Of a stretch of DNA of 64,000 nucleotides, positions 1 to 8,889 are shown piece after piece. The first letter of the stretch is position 1. Every line of letters begins with the position of its first letter. Made by a program: the position numbers and the translations under genes. Below the pieces are notes generated by a model that worked only from the letters and a program-made list of their open reading frames with translations, had not been told where the DNA came from and ran no database searches. The stretch is from Micromonospora aurantiaca ATCC 27029 (GTDB taxonomy: Bacteria > Actinomycetota > Actinomycetes > Mycobacteriales > Micromonosporaceae): NCBI RefSeq assembly GCF_000145235.1, contig NC_014391.1:3976001-4040000 (forward strand), given 5' to 3'.

Positions 1-2
1 CC

Positions 3-1163
3 GCGCCGGACCGGGTACACGTCGTGCGTACCCGCGCCGAGCTGGTCGCCGCGCTCGGCGGCGACAACGCCACGAACGCCGCCGACGCCACCCCCAAGAT
101 CGTGTACGTGGCCGGGACAGTCGACGGTTTCGAAGGACCGGACGGCACCCTGCTGGACTGCGCCGACCTGGCCGACCCGGAGTACTCGCTGCCCGCCTAC
201 CTGGCCGCGTACGACCCGGCGACCTGGGGCCGGGTCAACCCGAGCGGACCGCTGGAGGCCGCCCGGGTGCGTTCGGTGGCCGAGCAGACCCGGCAGACGC
301 AGATCAACGTCGGCTCGAACACCACTATCGTCGGGCTGCGCGGCGCGCGGCTCACCGGCCTGACGCTGATGATCGACCGGGTGGCCAACGTGATCGTGCG
401 CAACATCGAGTTCGCCGACGCCCGGGACTGCTTCCCGGCCTGGTCCCCTGCCGACGGCGACACGGGCAACTGGAACTCCCAGTACGACCAGATCTCGGTG
501 CGCCGCAGCGAGCACGTCTGGATCGACCACAACACGTTCACCGACGGCGACAACCCGGACAGCGCCCAGCCCGTCTACTTCGGGCGGCCCTGGCAGGTGC
601 ACGACGGCTCGGTGGACGTCACGCACACCGCCAGCCTGGTCACCGTGTCGTGGAACCGGTTCACCGGCCGGGACAAGGTGATGCTCATCGGCTCGTCGAA
701 CACGGTCGGCCCGGACGTGGGCCGGCTCAACGTCACCGTGCGGCACAACCTGTTCGACGGCACGCTGCAACGGCTGCCCCGGGTCCGGTTCGGCCAGGTC
801 GACGTGCACGAGAACCACTACCGGCTCGGCGGGCCCGGCTTCGCGTACGCCCTCGGCGTCGGCGTGCAGTCCGCGCTGTACGCGGAGAACAACTTCTTCA
901 CGCTCACCGGCGACACCGGCCCCGCCGACCTGCTGTACGACTGGGGCGGCACCGCGCTCACCGAGCGGGGCAGCTGGGTCCGGCAGGGTGACCGCCTGCC
1001 CCGGCCGGTGGACCTGCGCGCCGCGTACAACGCCGCCCACGACCCCGACCTCGGCGGCGACGCCGGGTGGACGCCCACGCTGCGCGCCGCCCGGCCGCTG
1101 CCGGCCCCGCTGGTCCCGTTCGTCGTCGACGCCTTCGCCGGCGCCGGGCGGCTGCCGCTCTGA
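3..1163 (+). CDS. Pectate lyase, polysaccharide lyase family 1 (5' end outside window)
   Basis: Secreted-type lyase that cleaves polygalacturonate by beta-elimination. The frame is open to the left edge, so the true start and any signal peptide lie outside; the first in-window GTG (base 24) is probably internal. PL1 hallmarks are present: WIDHNTF near base 519, a following DGSVDVTHTA segment that belongs to the calcium/substrate site, VSWNRF, and RLPRVRFG near base 775, which carries the arginine expected to act as catalytic base. The repeated V-x-V-x-H-N-x-F pattern fits a right-handed beta-helix. The 3' neighbour is an unrelated regulatory gene. Family assignment is firm; exact substrate preference (pectate or pectin) is inference. 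Confidence 0.9.
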   Translation, partial: APDRVHVVRTRAELVAALGGDNATNAADATPKIVYVAGTVDGFEGPDGTLLDCADLADPEYSLPAYLAAYDPATWGRVNPSGPLEAARVRSVAEQTRQTQINVGSNTTIVGLRGARLTGLTLMIDRVANVIVRNIEFADARDCFPAWSPADGDTGNWNSQYDQISVRRSEHVWIDHNTFTDGDNPDSAQPVYFGRPWQVHDGSVDVTHTASLVTVSWNRFTGRDKVMLIGSSNTVGPDVGRLNVTVRHNLFDGTLQRLPRVRFGQVDVHENHYRLGGPGFAYALGVGVQSALYAENNFFTLTGDTGPADLLYDWGGTALTERGSWVRQGDRLPRPVDLRAAYNAAHDPDLGGDAGWTPTLRAARPLPAPLVPFVVDAFAGAGRLPL

Positions 1164-1449
1164 CCTGCGCCCGAGCCCGCACGCGCACCAGCTCGACGCC
1201 GTCGGGGCAACCGCGACCGCTCGTCCCGGGCCGGCGTCCCCTCGGGGGGGGTCGCCGGCCCGCCGCGTTGCCGCCTCTGCCGGGCCGCAGGCTGACACGC
1301 CGCCCCCGATGCGCAATGATCACGTTTGACGGACACCGCCGCCGGGGGAATGAATCGGCGGCCACCGGGGACAACAGGGTGAGAATCAGGCGGTGACAGC
1401 GCGAGTGGGCGCCCAGGTCCGGGGACGGGCACGGGACGGAGGGCCGGAC

Positions 1450-1908
1450 GTGACGGGTGGGACATCCGGCGACGTCGGCCCGGTCCTCACCATCGACCTG
1501 CCGGCCGACCCGGCCCGGCTCGCCGCCACCCGGGAACGGTTGCGCGGCTGGCTGCACGACCGGGGCGTGAGTGAGTGGGACGTCGACACCGTCCTCATCG
1601 CCACCGGTGAGGCGTGCGCCAACGCCATCGAGCACGGCTACCGCTTCGCCCGGGAGGGCATCACCACGCTGCGGGCCGAGCTGCGCGGCGACCGGCTGGA
1701 GATCGAGGTACGCGACCGGGGCGGCTGGCGCGCGGCCGACGGCGACGACACCGGCGACCGCGGCCGGGGACGGCTGATCATGGCGCGGGTGATGGACGAG
1801 GCCACCATCGTCGGCACGCCGGAGGGCACCTGCGTACGCCTGGTCAAGCGTCTCACCGGCGACGTGAGCGGCCCGGCGGACGCCGGATCTAGCGAAGATC
1901 AGCTATAA
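1450..1908 (+). CDS. ATP-binding anti-sigma-factor-like protein (HATPase, RsbW/SpoIIAB type)
   Basis: Small GHKL-fold ATPase of about 152 residues. Visible motifs are the N box (GEACANAIEHGYR), the G1 box (EVRDRGGWR) and a degenerate G2-like GRGRLIMARVMDE segment. Such proteins bind a sigma factor or a STAS anti-anti-sigma protein, and some phosphorylate the latter. I chose GTG at 1450 because GGAGGG at 1438-1443 sits six bases upstream; an in-frame GTG at 1393 has no clear ribosome site. No sigma factor or STAS gene is adjacent, so the partner is unknown. The HD-domain gene starts 7 bases downstream, so the two are probably co-transcribed. Confidence 0.82.
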   Translation: MTGGTSGDVGPVLTIDLPADPARLAATRERLRGWLHDRGVSEWDVDTVLIATGEACANAIEHGYRFAREGITTLRAELRGDRLEIEVRDRGGWRAADGDDTGDRGRGRLIMARVMDEATIVGTPEGTCVRLVKRLTGDVSGPADAGSSEDQL

Positions 1909-1915
1909 GGGACGC

Positions 1916-2641
1916 ATGGAGTTCCCCGCGTACCTCGCCACCATGCCGATGCACGCGATCACCGAGATCCACGGTGAGCCCGGGCTGCTGGCCCGGTTCC
2001 GGCTGGAGATCGAGGCGTTCGACGAGGCCGCCCGCGACCGGCTGACCGAGGCGCTCGACCTGGCTGCCGACCTGCACCGCGACGACCGCCGGGTACGCGA
2101 GCCGTACCTCAACCACCTGCTGCGGGTGGCGATCCGGCTGATGCACCACTACCAGGTGCGGGACGTGGACGTGATCGTCGCCGGGCTGCTGCACGACGCG
2201 GTCGAGGACCACCCCGCCGAACTCGCAGGGCTCGACCCCGAGTCGGCAGCGGACGCCACGCCGGCGGCGCTAGACGCGCTGTCCGACCGGTTCGGCGCGC
2301 GGGTCGCCCGGCTGGTCGCGGCGGTCACCAACCCGGCGTACGACCCGGGGCGGGACCGCGACGAGCAGTACCGGGAGCACGTGGCGGCCAGCCTGGAACG
2401 GGAACCCTGGGCCCGCGTGATCAAGGTGTCCGACTTCACCGACAACGGCGTGGGCGTGATCCACACGATCGGGCCGAAGGTGACCCGCGCCGCCACCAAG
2501 TACCGCCCGCTGGTGCCGGTCTTCCGCGACCTGGTCGCCCGGCCTGACACGCCGCTGTCGGCACCGGTCAAGCAGCACATCCTCGCCCAGCTGGACCTGG
2601 CCGAGGAGCGCTTCAGCGCCATCCTCGACCAGCCCGCCTGA
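1916..2641 (+). CDS. HD-domain protein resembling RelA/SpoT (small alarmone hydrolase-like)
   Basis: A 241-residue protein with a single HD-type metal-dependent hydrolase domain. PYLNHLLRVA supplies the first His, GLLHDAVEDH the HD pair, and KVSDFTDN probably the distal Asp. The spacing and the LLHDAVED block match the (p)ppGpp hydrolase half of RelA/SpoT, and no synthetase, TGS or ACT domain follows. By family it could remove pyrophosphate from ppGpp-like nucleotides, but related HD proteins act on other nucleotides. AAGGGA precedes the ATG. It probably shares a transcript with the upstream anti-sigma-type ATPase, which would fit a stress-signalling pair; that link is inference. Confidence 0.75.
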   Translation: MEFPAYLATMPMHAITEIHGEPGLLARFRLEIEAFDEAARDRLTEALDLAADLHRDDRRVREPYLNHLLRVAIRLMHHYQVRDVDVIVAGLLHDAVEDHPAELAGLDPESAADATPAALDALSDRFGARVARLVAAVTNPAYDPGRDRDEQYREHVAASLEREPWARVIKVSDFTDNGVGVIHTIGPKVTRAATKYRPLVPVFRDLVARPDTPLSAPVKQHILAQLDLAEERFSAILDQPA

Positions 2642-2724
2642 CCCCACCCGGTCCGGCGTGTCCCGCCCAGGCCGCCGACGCGACCCGCGCCCTCACCACC
2701 CGGCTCGCACTCACCCTCACCTTC

Positions 2725-3130
2725 GCCACTTCCCCGAACCGGCGCCCGGCCCACCACCACCGCGAAGTGGCGACAACCTCACCCAGCGGACCCCGCCACT
2801 CCCCCGAACTGGCGACCGCCCACGCCACCACCCCGAACTGGCTGCATCCCCACCGACCGGACCTCACCACCACCCCGAACTGGCGCCCGGCCCGCCACTA
2901 CGGCGAAGTGGCGGCATCCCTCCCCACCGAACCCCACCACCTCCCCGAACTGGCGATCGGCCCACCACCTCCCCGAAGTGGCCGCATCCCCACCCACCAG
3001 ACCCCCACCACCACCCCGAACTGGCACCCGGCCCGCCACTACGGCGAAGTGGCCGCATCCCCACCCACCAGACCCCCACCACCTCGCCGAGCTGGCGGCC
3101 ATGCTCACCGCACGAGGTCGCCGCTTCGGG
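2725..3130. repeat. Tandem array of about six 70-71 bp units in a 514-bp gene-free stretch
   Basis: The whole gap between the HD gene and the barstar gene is filled by a tandem repeat. CCGAAC(T/C)GGC recurs at 2734, 2804, 2875, 2945, 3016 and, degenerate (CCGAGC), 3087: spacings 70, 71, 70, 71, 71. A second, nearly identical motif CGAAGTGGC recurs at 2763, 2834 (as CGAACTGGC), 2904, 2974 and 3045. The two motifs differ only by a C/G swap and lie 29 bases apart within each unit. The remaining filler is CCACC-rich and drifts faster than the motifs. Long open frames here arise from GC content and periodicity; none shows a plausible start. Confidence 0.85.
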
Positions 3131-3155
3131 GAGGTGGCGGCGAAACGGCACCCGG

Positions 3156-3584
3156 TCAGCCGGTTGCGGGAGGCGGGGCGCCCACCCGCCCGCCGAGCAC
3201 GGCGGCCACGCGGTCACGCAGGGCGCGCAGTCGGTCCGGGTCGTCGCGCAGGACCACCCGCAGCGTCTCGTGCCCACCGGCGGCGACCGCGCCGAGCACG
3301 TCCAGCAGCGTGCCGAGCTGGGCGGGCGGCTCGTCGGCGAGCAGGTCCGCCGCGTCGGTCACGACCAGCGTCAGCGGACCGGAGTCGAGGCGGTCTGCGA
3401 GCGCGTCGGCGAGGGCGTCCCAGTTGCGGCCGTACCAGCCGGGCAGCGCCAGTGACCCGGCCAGCGTCTCGTGCAGCCCGGCGCGGGTGCGGCTGGCCGC
3501 GCCGGAGACCGGCACCCCGTGCGGCTCGGGCGGCGCGCCGTCGTACACGAGCCAGGCCGGCGGCTGCGGGGACGCTGCGCCCAT
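3156..3584 (-). CDS. Barstar family ribonuclease inhibitor
   Basis: A 142-residue cytosolic protein carrying the barstar hallmark GWYGRNWDALADAL (residues about 41-54), followed by a segment giving the alternating strands and helices of the fold and an acidic C-terminal half suited to plugging an RNase active site. By family it binds a barnase-type RNase one to one. Start ATG at 3584 has AAAGGA just upstream; a much longer same-frame ORF is ruled out because it runs through the RNase gene. It lies 61 bases downstream of the secreted RNase gene on the same strand, which fits an enzyme/immunity pair in one transcript. Residues 1-25 are a less conserved tail. Confidence 0.85.
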   Translation of the reverse strand: MGAASPQPPAWLVYDGAPPEPHGVPVSGAASRTRAGLHETLAGSLALPGWYGRNWDALADALADRLDSGPLTLVVTDAADLLADEPPAQLGTLLDVLGAVAAGGHETLRVVLRDDPDRLRALRDRVAAVLGGRVGAPPPATG

Positions 3585-3645
3585 GATCCGTCCTTTCCCG
3601 ACGGCGCCGACCGGGCGTAGCGGGCCCGGCCGGCGCCGAGGCTGC

Positions 3646-4086
3646 TCAGAGCCGGTAGAAGTTGGCGTAGTGGTCGGGCGAGAACCAGGTCGCCCCGGTG
3701 CTCTTGTTGACCACGATCCGGTACGCGTCCCGGGAGGCGTTGCAGGCGCGCGGGTAGACGTCGTACTCGTAGTAGGTGGCGCCGGCGGGCAGCTGACCCT
3801 CGTAGTTGTAGAACCGGCCGCCGGCGAAGTTGCACTGGCCGCCGCTCCACGAGTACCAGCCACGGCTGGTCGGGAAGCTCTTCGCGGACCAGCCGGACCG
3901 CGCGGTGCGCGCGTCGGCGCAGCGGGACTGCGTGCAGGAGCCGTAGACGGCGGCCGCGGCGGGTTCGGCGAGGCGGGTGGAGACAGTGGACGGTGCGACG
4001 AGCGCCGCGGCGGCCACGGCGGTGACCAGGGCGGACGCGGCGAGGGCGCGGCGCACGCGGGTGACGGCGGCACGGAACGGGGTCAA
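3646..4086 (-). CDS. Secreted guanyl-specific ribonuclease (barnase/RNase Sa family)
   Basis: About 146 residues with a basic N-terminus, a long Ala/Val hydrophobic core and a likely cleavage site near AEPAAA, hence exported. The mature part matches the microbial N1/T1/F1 RNase family: GRFYNYEGQLP, YYEYDVYP (catalytic Glu), an Arg in SRDAYRIV and the terminal SPDHYANFYRL (catalytic His). Four Cys residues (GSCTQSRC, GGQC, RAC) could form two disulfides. The start is taken as TTG at 4086 because AAGGAGGA (4098-4091) lies five bases before it; no ATG or GTG is as well placed. Barstar follows 61 bases downstream. Confidence 0.85.
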   Translation of the reverse strand: MTPFRAAVTRVRRALAASALVTAVAAAALVAPSTVSTRLAEPAAAAVYGSCTQSRCADARTARSGWSAKSFPTSRGWYSWSGGQCNFAGGRFYNYEGQLPAGATYYEYDVYPRACNASRDAYRIVVNKSTGATWFSPDHYANFYRL

Positions 4087-4221
4087 GGGATCCTCCTTGA
4101 GCGAGCCGGCAGGGCATCGACCAACGTCGTTCGCTGGTCGCCGCTCAGTCTGTCGAGGATCCTGCCCGCGGTACAGCCCCGATCCGGCGACGGCGCCCCG
4201 AACCCCGGGTGAACACACGAT

Positions 4222-4265
4222 GGCGGGTGCGGACGGACGACCCGAGCCGCCCGTCCGCACCCGCC
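4222..4265. terminator. Strong stem-loop downstream of the M36 protease gene
   Basis: Perfect 15-bp inverted repeat (4222-4236 with 4251-4265) around a 14-base loop, beginning 8 bases past the protease stop codon at 4273 on the minus strand. There is no clear U tract, which is common for actinobacterial terminators. It separates the protease from the RNase/barstar pair. Confidence 0.75.
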
Positions 4266-4272
4266 GTGTGGG

Positions 4273-7203
4273 TCAGCGCGTGAACGCCTGGAACTCGGCG
4301 ATCCGCACGTTCTGCGCCTGCGGGCTGGCGGTGGCGCAGTCGGTCGCCGCCCGCGGGTCGTCGTCCTGCTCACCGGCGTAGTCCGGCGCGCCCGTGCACT
4401 GGTTGGTCAGCACCTCGACGCGCAGGTGCGTGGCCTTGGTACGCGGAATGTCGAACGACCGCATGATCAGCTCGGGCGCCCGGGGACGCGGCGCCACAGC
4501 CGGGAACGCGTCCGGCCGGCTGGTGTAGACCGGGCGGAAGTCCGCCGCGTCCGCGCAGGTCACCGGCCCGGTCGCGGTGCACGCGAGGACCCGGAACTGC
4601 CGCACCGCGGAGTACCGGCTCTGGGTGCCGGCGTCCGCGTCACCGGCGACCGCCGGACGCAGCATGGCGCTGACCTGCACCCGGCGTACCTGCTGGACGT
4701 CGCCGGCCAGGTCGACTGTGACCTGCCGGCCGGCGACCGGCGCGCCCAGCGAGGCCCAGTTCGTGGCCTCGTCGTCGTCGGCGATCTGCGGCAGGTTGAT
4801 CCCGTCGCCGGTGACCGCCGCACCCGCGGTGGCCGAGGCCAGGTTGGGTCGCAACGACACCGCCAGCGTCCGGTTCTGGCCCGCCTTGACCTTCACCGGG
4901 CCGATCCGGGTGTGCCCGTAGCCGGGTGCCCGCACCACGAACTCGTACGTGCCGGGCACCAGATCCACCCGGTCGGTGAGCGGGGTGGCCGCGTCGGTGT
5001 CCGCCACCGGCACCGCCCGGGCCTGGTAGCGCCCGACGAACAGCTGCGCGCCCGCCACCGGCCCGCGCTCGCCGACCGGGAGGAACCGCAGCGAGCCCTC
5101 CCGCGCGTACGGCGAGGTGAAGCCCGGCGTGGGGTTGGCGTCGGTGTGGCCGACGCTGGCCGCGGTCTCGCCGAGGCCGCGCCCGGCGAACGCGTTCCAG
5201 AGCAGGTCCTGGTTGGCGCCGCCGAAGCGGATCCGGTCGGCGGCGAGCATCGCGTCTCGGGCGTCGACCATGCTGACCTGGCTGACCGACATCAGCAGGA
5301 ACGAGTCGAAGACCAGTTGGATCCAGCGCCGGTTACCCGGGCAGGCGGTCACGTCGCGGGCGCCGGTGGCGCACGCCTTCTGCACGGCCGGGGTGCCGCT
5401 GCCCCACCGGCGCATCATGGCCGCGCGGATGTCGGTGTTGGTGGCGCTCCACACCTCACCGGAGGCGTGCACCTGGAGGCCGACGAAGTCGTAGTCGACC
5501 GAGCTGTAGTTGAGCGGGCTGTCACTCATGTTGTAGTTGCGGATACCCGCGTTCGGGTCCTGGGTGGTGTACTCGCCGATGGTGAACCCGCGCCGGCCGG
5601 GCGCGGCGTATCCGTGCTCGAACAGGTACTCCATGGCGAGCTGGTCGGACCAGCTCTCGCTCATGCCCTGCGGCGAGCTGACCCCGGCGCTCGGGCCGGC
5701 GATCATGCGGTTGGTGACCGCGTGGCCGTACTCGTGGGCGATCACCGACATGTCGAAGTCGCCGTCGACGCACGGCGCGTAGAACGAGCCCGCCATGGGC
5801 TGCCACAGGTACATGTTGGTGGTCGGCGCGACGCCGTCCGGCGGGGTGATCTGGTTGGCGTTGTTGCGGGCCGCGAAGTTGGGCGGGCCGCCGCTGGCCC
5901 CGCCGGCCTGGGCGTTGCCCTGCTCGGGGTCGTTACCGAGCCCGCCGCGGCCGAGGTTGTCCTGCTGCATGTTCCAGGTCTCCTCGGTGAACCCGAGGTG
6001 ATAGGTCCAGTCGTGCATCCGGTTGTGCATGGCGAACAGGTTCGCCCGCGCCGCGTCGATGTCGTTCGCCTGCGGCGACGTGAACACCTCCGGGTTGCAG
6101 CGCTGCTCCTGCCACTGGTTCGTCCACGGGTAGTCGTACCGGCGGTCCGGGCGGGGCGTCGCGGTCTCGGTGCCGACGCTGAACGGGTCGTTGCTGAACC
6201 AGTTCTGCACCGCGATCGCGTTGTTGCCCTTGGTCGTGGTGGTGGACTGGCCGGTGGCCGGGTCCACGTCCCACGCCGGGTGCCCGGGCACACCCACCAC
6301 CTCGGCGCAGCCGCGCGCCGGCACGGCGCACCACCGCTTGCGGGTGTCGACCGAGGACCTGTCGACCCGCGGCGAGTTCGGGAAGACCTCCCACGAGGGG
6401 TGGTCGGCGTCGTGGTCGATCAGGTCCTCACGGACCAGCACGGCGCTGTCGCGGGCGTCCACGTAGGTGGCGTAGGCGGCCGGGTCCGCGCCGGTGGTGT
6501 CCGCCCCGAGGACCACCTCCCACGCCGCGCGCGGCCCCCGGTCCGCGGTGGGCACCGCGACCAACGAGGTACGCACGACCTGCGCGTCGGAGCGGCCGGC
6601 GTCGGCGACGGCGGCCTTGCGGGCCTGCTCGGCGCTGATCGTGGCCGGGGCCGGCGTACCGGCGTCGCGGGCGAGCGAGGAGCTGACGTGCCACACCGCT
6701 CCGTCGCGTACGCCGATCGACAGCATGCCGTCGACGGCAGCCGGCAGGTCACCGAAGCGCTGCCGGAACAGGACGGTCGCGCCCTGCCCCATCGGCGCCA
6801 CTGTGAGCAGTTCCAGCGCGGCGGCGCCCTCGGCGGTCAGGCCCAGCACGTCCCGGTTGGCGGCCACGTACGCGCGCGCGGCGGCGGCCGGGTCGGCGGG
6901 CAGGCCGGTGGCGAGGGGCTTGCCGGTCGACGTGAGCGTGGCGGGCGTACCGAAGTCGGTCCAGCGCACGCGCGCGCCGAGCGCGGCGGCCCGGTCCCGC
7001 TGCCGGTCGCTGGCGGCGACGCGGCCCTTGCGGTTGTCCTTGGCCTTGGTGTCGTGCCGGTCGCCCGGCAGGTGGTCGGGTGGCGCCTGGGTACGGGTCT
7101 GTTCCCGGGGTGCCGCCTGGCCGCCGCCAGCGGCGGTCAGGACCAGCCCGGCTGCCAGCAGCAGCGCGGTGGTCCCCGTCAACGCACGGGATGGTGTGCG
7201 CAC
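4273..7203 (-). CDS. Secreted M36 family metalloprotease (fungalysin-like)
   Basis: About 976 residues. A signal peptide (hydrophobic stretch ending GGGQAA) is followed by an FTP-type propeptide, then the zinc protease domain with HEYGH at about residue 490 and the downstream ESWSD motif giving the third zinc ligand. After the catalytic domain comes a carboxypeptidase-regulatory-like beta domain (PGTYEFVVRAPGYG) and a C-terminal discoidin-like domain (ADDDEATNWASL). GTG at 7203 is preferred because AGGAGGG lies four bases before it; an ATG at 7218 would put that site inside the gene. By family it is a zymogen that self-cleaves and degrades extracellular protein. A strong hairpin follows the stop. 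Confidence 0.88.
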   Translation of the reverse strand: MRTPSRALTGTTALLLAAGLVLTAAGGGQAAPREQTRTQAPPDHLPGDRHDTKAKDNRKGRVAASDRQRDRAAALGARVRWTDFGTPATLTSTGKPLATGLPADPAAAARAYVAANRDVLGLTAEGAAALELLTVAPMGQGATVLFRQRFGDLPAAVDGMLSIGVRDGAVWHVSSSLARDAGTPAPATISAEQARKAAVADAGRSDAQVVRTSLVAVPTADRGPRAAWEVVLGADTTGADPAAYATYVDARDSAVLVREDLIDHDADHPSWEVFPNSPRVDRSSVDTRKRWCAVPARGCAEVVGVPGHPAWDVDPATGQSTTTTKGNNAIAVQNWFSNDPFSVGTETATPRPDRRYDYPWTNQWQEQRCNPEVFTSPQANDIDAARANLFAMHNRMHDWTYHLGFTEETWNMQQDNLGRGGLGNDPEQGNAQAGGASGGPPNFAARNNANQITPPDGVAPTTNMYLWQPMAGSFYAPCVDGDFDMSVIAHEYGHAVTNRMIAGPSAGVSSPQGMSESWSDQLAMEYLFEHGYAAPGRRGFTIGEYTTQDPNAGIRNYNMSDSPLNYSSVDYDFVGLQVHASGEVWSATNTDIRAAMMRRWGSGTPAVQKACATGARDVTACPGNRRWIQLVFDSFLLMSVSQVSMVDARDAMLAADRIRFGGANQDLLWNAFAGRGLGETAASVGHTDANPTPGFTSPYAREGSLRFLPVGERGPVAGAQLFVGRYQARAVPVADTDAATPLTDRVDLVPGTYEFVVRAPGYGHTRIGPVKVKAGQNRTLAVSLRPNLASATAGAAVTGDGINLPQIADDDEATNWASLGAPVAGRQVTVDLAGDVQQVRRVQVSAMLRPAVAGDADAGTQSRYSAVRQFRVLACTATGPVTCADAADFRPVYTSRPDAFPAVAPRPRAPELIMRSFDIPRTKATHLRVEVLTNQCTGAPDYAGEQDDDPRAATDCATASPQAQNVRIAEFQAFTR

Positions 7204-7458
7204 GGTCCCTCCTGTCATCGTCGAACGGCGATGTCCGTTCCGCCATCCGACCAGGACGATCAACCGTCCGACACCATCCGAACATCCATAAATGTTGCTG
7301 CGTCGATTTCTTTGCGACTCAGAGGAGGTGCGTCACGCGGACGGGCTCCGCGAGGATCGCTTCTGCTCCCGGAAGGTCGGCGAGACGAGAGGCCAGGTGA
7401 CCAGGGTCAGCCGGTGCGGCAGGGTGGCGCGAGGCCACACGCTCCGGGCATTCGAGTG

Positions 7459-7857
7459 CTAGATCTCGATCACGGCGTCCGGGTCCGCCCAGACGGAGCG
7501 CAGTTCCACGATGTCGTTGAGCGGCGAGTGCTTGGCGACCTCGACGATCCCGGTCACACAGGCGCGGATGGTTTCCGGGTCGCGGTCCTCGATGGCCTTG
7601 TCGAGCCGGGCGAAGAAGCCCTGATGCAGTTCCCGGCGCTCGGCGAAAACGCGATCCAGATAATCCCGCAGGCCCTGACTCGCGGCGCTGATCCTGGCGA
7701 TCTCCTTGTCGCGTTCCGCCACGATTCGGGCGCGTTCGGTCAGGTTCGCGTCGACGCGCTTCGCCACGTCGACGATCGCCATGAGGAATTGTGCGGCGTC
7801 CGGCGTCGTGGCCAACCAATCGACCTTTTCGTCGGCACTCCTGCGGGTGTCAGGCAT
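7459..7857 (-). CDS. Small helical protein of unknown function, coupled to the membrane protein upstream
   Basis: 132 residues, rich in charged amphipathic helix (roughly residues 20-110: VAKRVDANLTERARIVAERDKE and following), with no signal peptide or membrane segment. I do not recognise a family. The ATG at 7857 overlaps the upstream stop by 8 bases (ATGCCTGA), which implies translational coupling and probably equimolar partners. A longer frame to 7908 exists but would begin inside the upstream gene. The helical region may form a coiled coil with the long helices of the membrane protein; this is inference. It is the last gene of the minus-strand cassette. Confidence 0.7.
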   Translation of the reverse strand: MPDTRRSADEKVDWLATTPDAAQFLMAIVDVAKRVDANLTERARIVAERDKEIARISAASQGLRDYLDRVFAERRELHQGFFARLDKAIEDRDPETIRACVTGIVEVAKHSPLNDIVELRSVWADPDAVIEI

Positions 7858-8848
7858 GGGCGCTCTCCGGGTCGTAGTCGCGGTACTTGATGACGAGGAA
7901 TTCGCCACTGGGGTCGAGCGTCAGATCGTCGTTCACGACGGGCGCCGCGCTGACCTCGGCGACGCCCTTGACGACGAGCAGCGCGGTCTGGAGGAGGTGC
8001 GCGTGGTCGTCACGGGCGAGATCGAACCCGCCGGGCTCGCGTTCGACCTGCTCCAGGCTGTCGATCGTCTCGCCTGCGCGCCGCACGAGATCGGCCAGCA
8101 CGTCCCGCATCTCGTCGACCCGGTCGTCGATGCCGCGAAGAAGTTCATCCTGGTGGTGGTATTTGGCGATTGCCGTCTTGACGTCCGCGTCGTACTTGGC
8201 GATCGCCGTGTCGGCGTCGGACTTTGACTTGATCATCAAGCCGATACTGAGCGCGACCGCCGGGACCGCGGTGATGATGTTGAGCCGGAGCGCGCCCGCC
8301 GCGATCCCCCCACCTCCGGCGACCTTGGCACCGCCTCCGATCGCCGCGAGGGTGGCGTTTTTCGCCGCCGCGCCGCTCAACGCGTTGATCGCAGTGCCGG
8401 TGGACGCCGTGGCCACTTTCGCCACTGTGGTGTAAGCGGCGACGCTGAGGCCGTTGCCCGCGGCGGCGGACACGATGCCGGCCATCGCGGCTGCGACTTC
8501 GCCGGGACCGGAGACCTCGGGGGACGCCTCGATCTCGCGATTCTCGGGCGCCTCACCGTCCTCGACGATCTGGCGCCCACGCATCCGCAACTGGCGCTCG
8601 TTGCGCTCGGCGAACGCCTTCATGCGGGGGATCACGGAGTCGAGGGCCGCCTGCTGGCACTCGCCCAGCCCTCTCAGCTTCTCCGAGGTGGAATCGGCGG
8701 CTGCCCGGTGCTTCGCGTACTCCTCGTCGTGCTCGCTGGTTATTTCTTCCAGCTTTTTCTTGGCCTGATTCTCAATGATCTTATTTCCGATAAAGCTGAC
8801 CGCCGTCGTTCCCGCGGCGACGGCGACCAGGACTATGGGGAACGGCAC
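7850..8848 (-). CDS. Gly/Ala-rich membrane protein with flanking helices, unknown function
   Basis: 332 residues starting at GTG 8848. The N-terminus has one hydrophobic segment (VLVAVAAGTTAVSFIGN), then a long charged helix. Residues about 115-205 form a glycine-zipper-like hydrophobic core with TGTAINALSGAAAKNATLAA followed by GGG repeats. A second charged helix region (about 210-290) and a soluble tail follow. From memory, the core motif occurs in bacterial proteins found near conflict or dynamin-like genes, but I cannot confirm that here. The gene sits in a locally less GC-rich stretch (8690-8880), unlike its neighbours, which suggests transfer. It overlaps the small helical gene downstream. 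Confidence 0.65.
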   Translation of the reverse strand: MPFPIVLVAVAAGTTAVSFIGNKIIENQAKKKLEEITSEHDEEYAKHRAAADSTSEKLRGLGECQQAALDSVIPRMKAFAERNERQLRMRGRQIVEDGEAPENREIEASPEVSGPGEVAAAMAGIVSAAAGNGLSVAAYTTVAKVATASTGTAINALSGAAAKNATLAAIGGGAKVAGGGGIAAGALRLNIITAVPAVALSIGLMIKSKSDADTAIAKYDADVKTAIAKYHHQDELLRGIDDRVDEMRDVLADLVRRAGETIDSLEQVEREPGGFDLARDDHAHLLQTALLVVKGVAEVSAAPVVNDDLTLDPSGEFLVIKYRDYDPESAHA

Positions 8849-8889
8849 GGCCCACCTCGAAATTCATAGTTGCTTCCGCGAGCGACACC

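Noticed and set aside
2725..3130. CRISPR array
   Set aside because: Units are tandem with drifting filler, not identical 25-40 bp repeats separated by unique spacers, and no cas gene is present.
2658..4212. Long open frames on both strands through the 70-bp array
   Set aside because: They reflect high GC and the repeat period; no start with a ribosome site, and the residues only echo the repeat.
4426..7890. A 1154-residue plus-strand open frame opposite the M36 protease
   Set aside because: It is the antisense of a well-supported gene and shows Arg/Gly/Val-rich shadow composition without domains.
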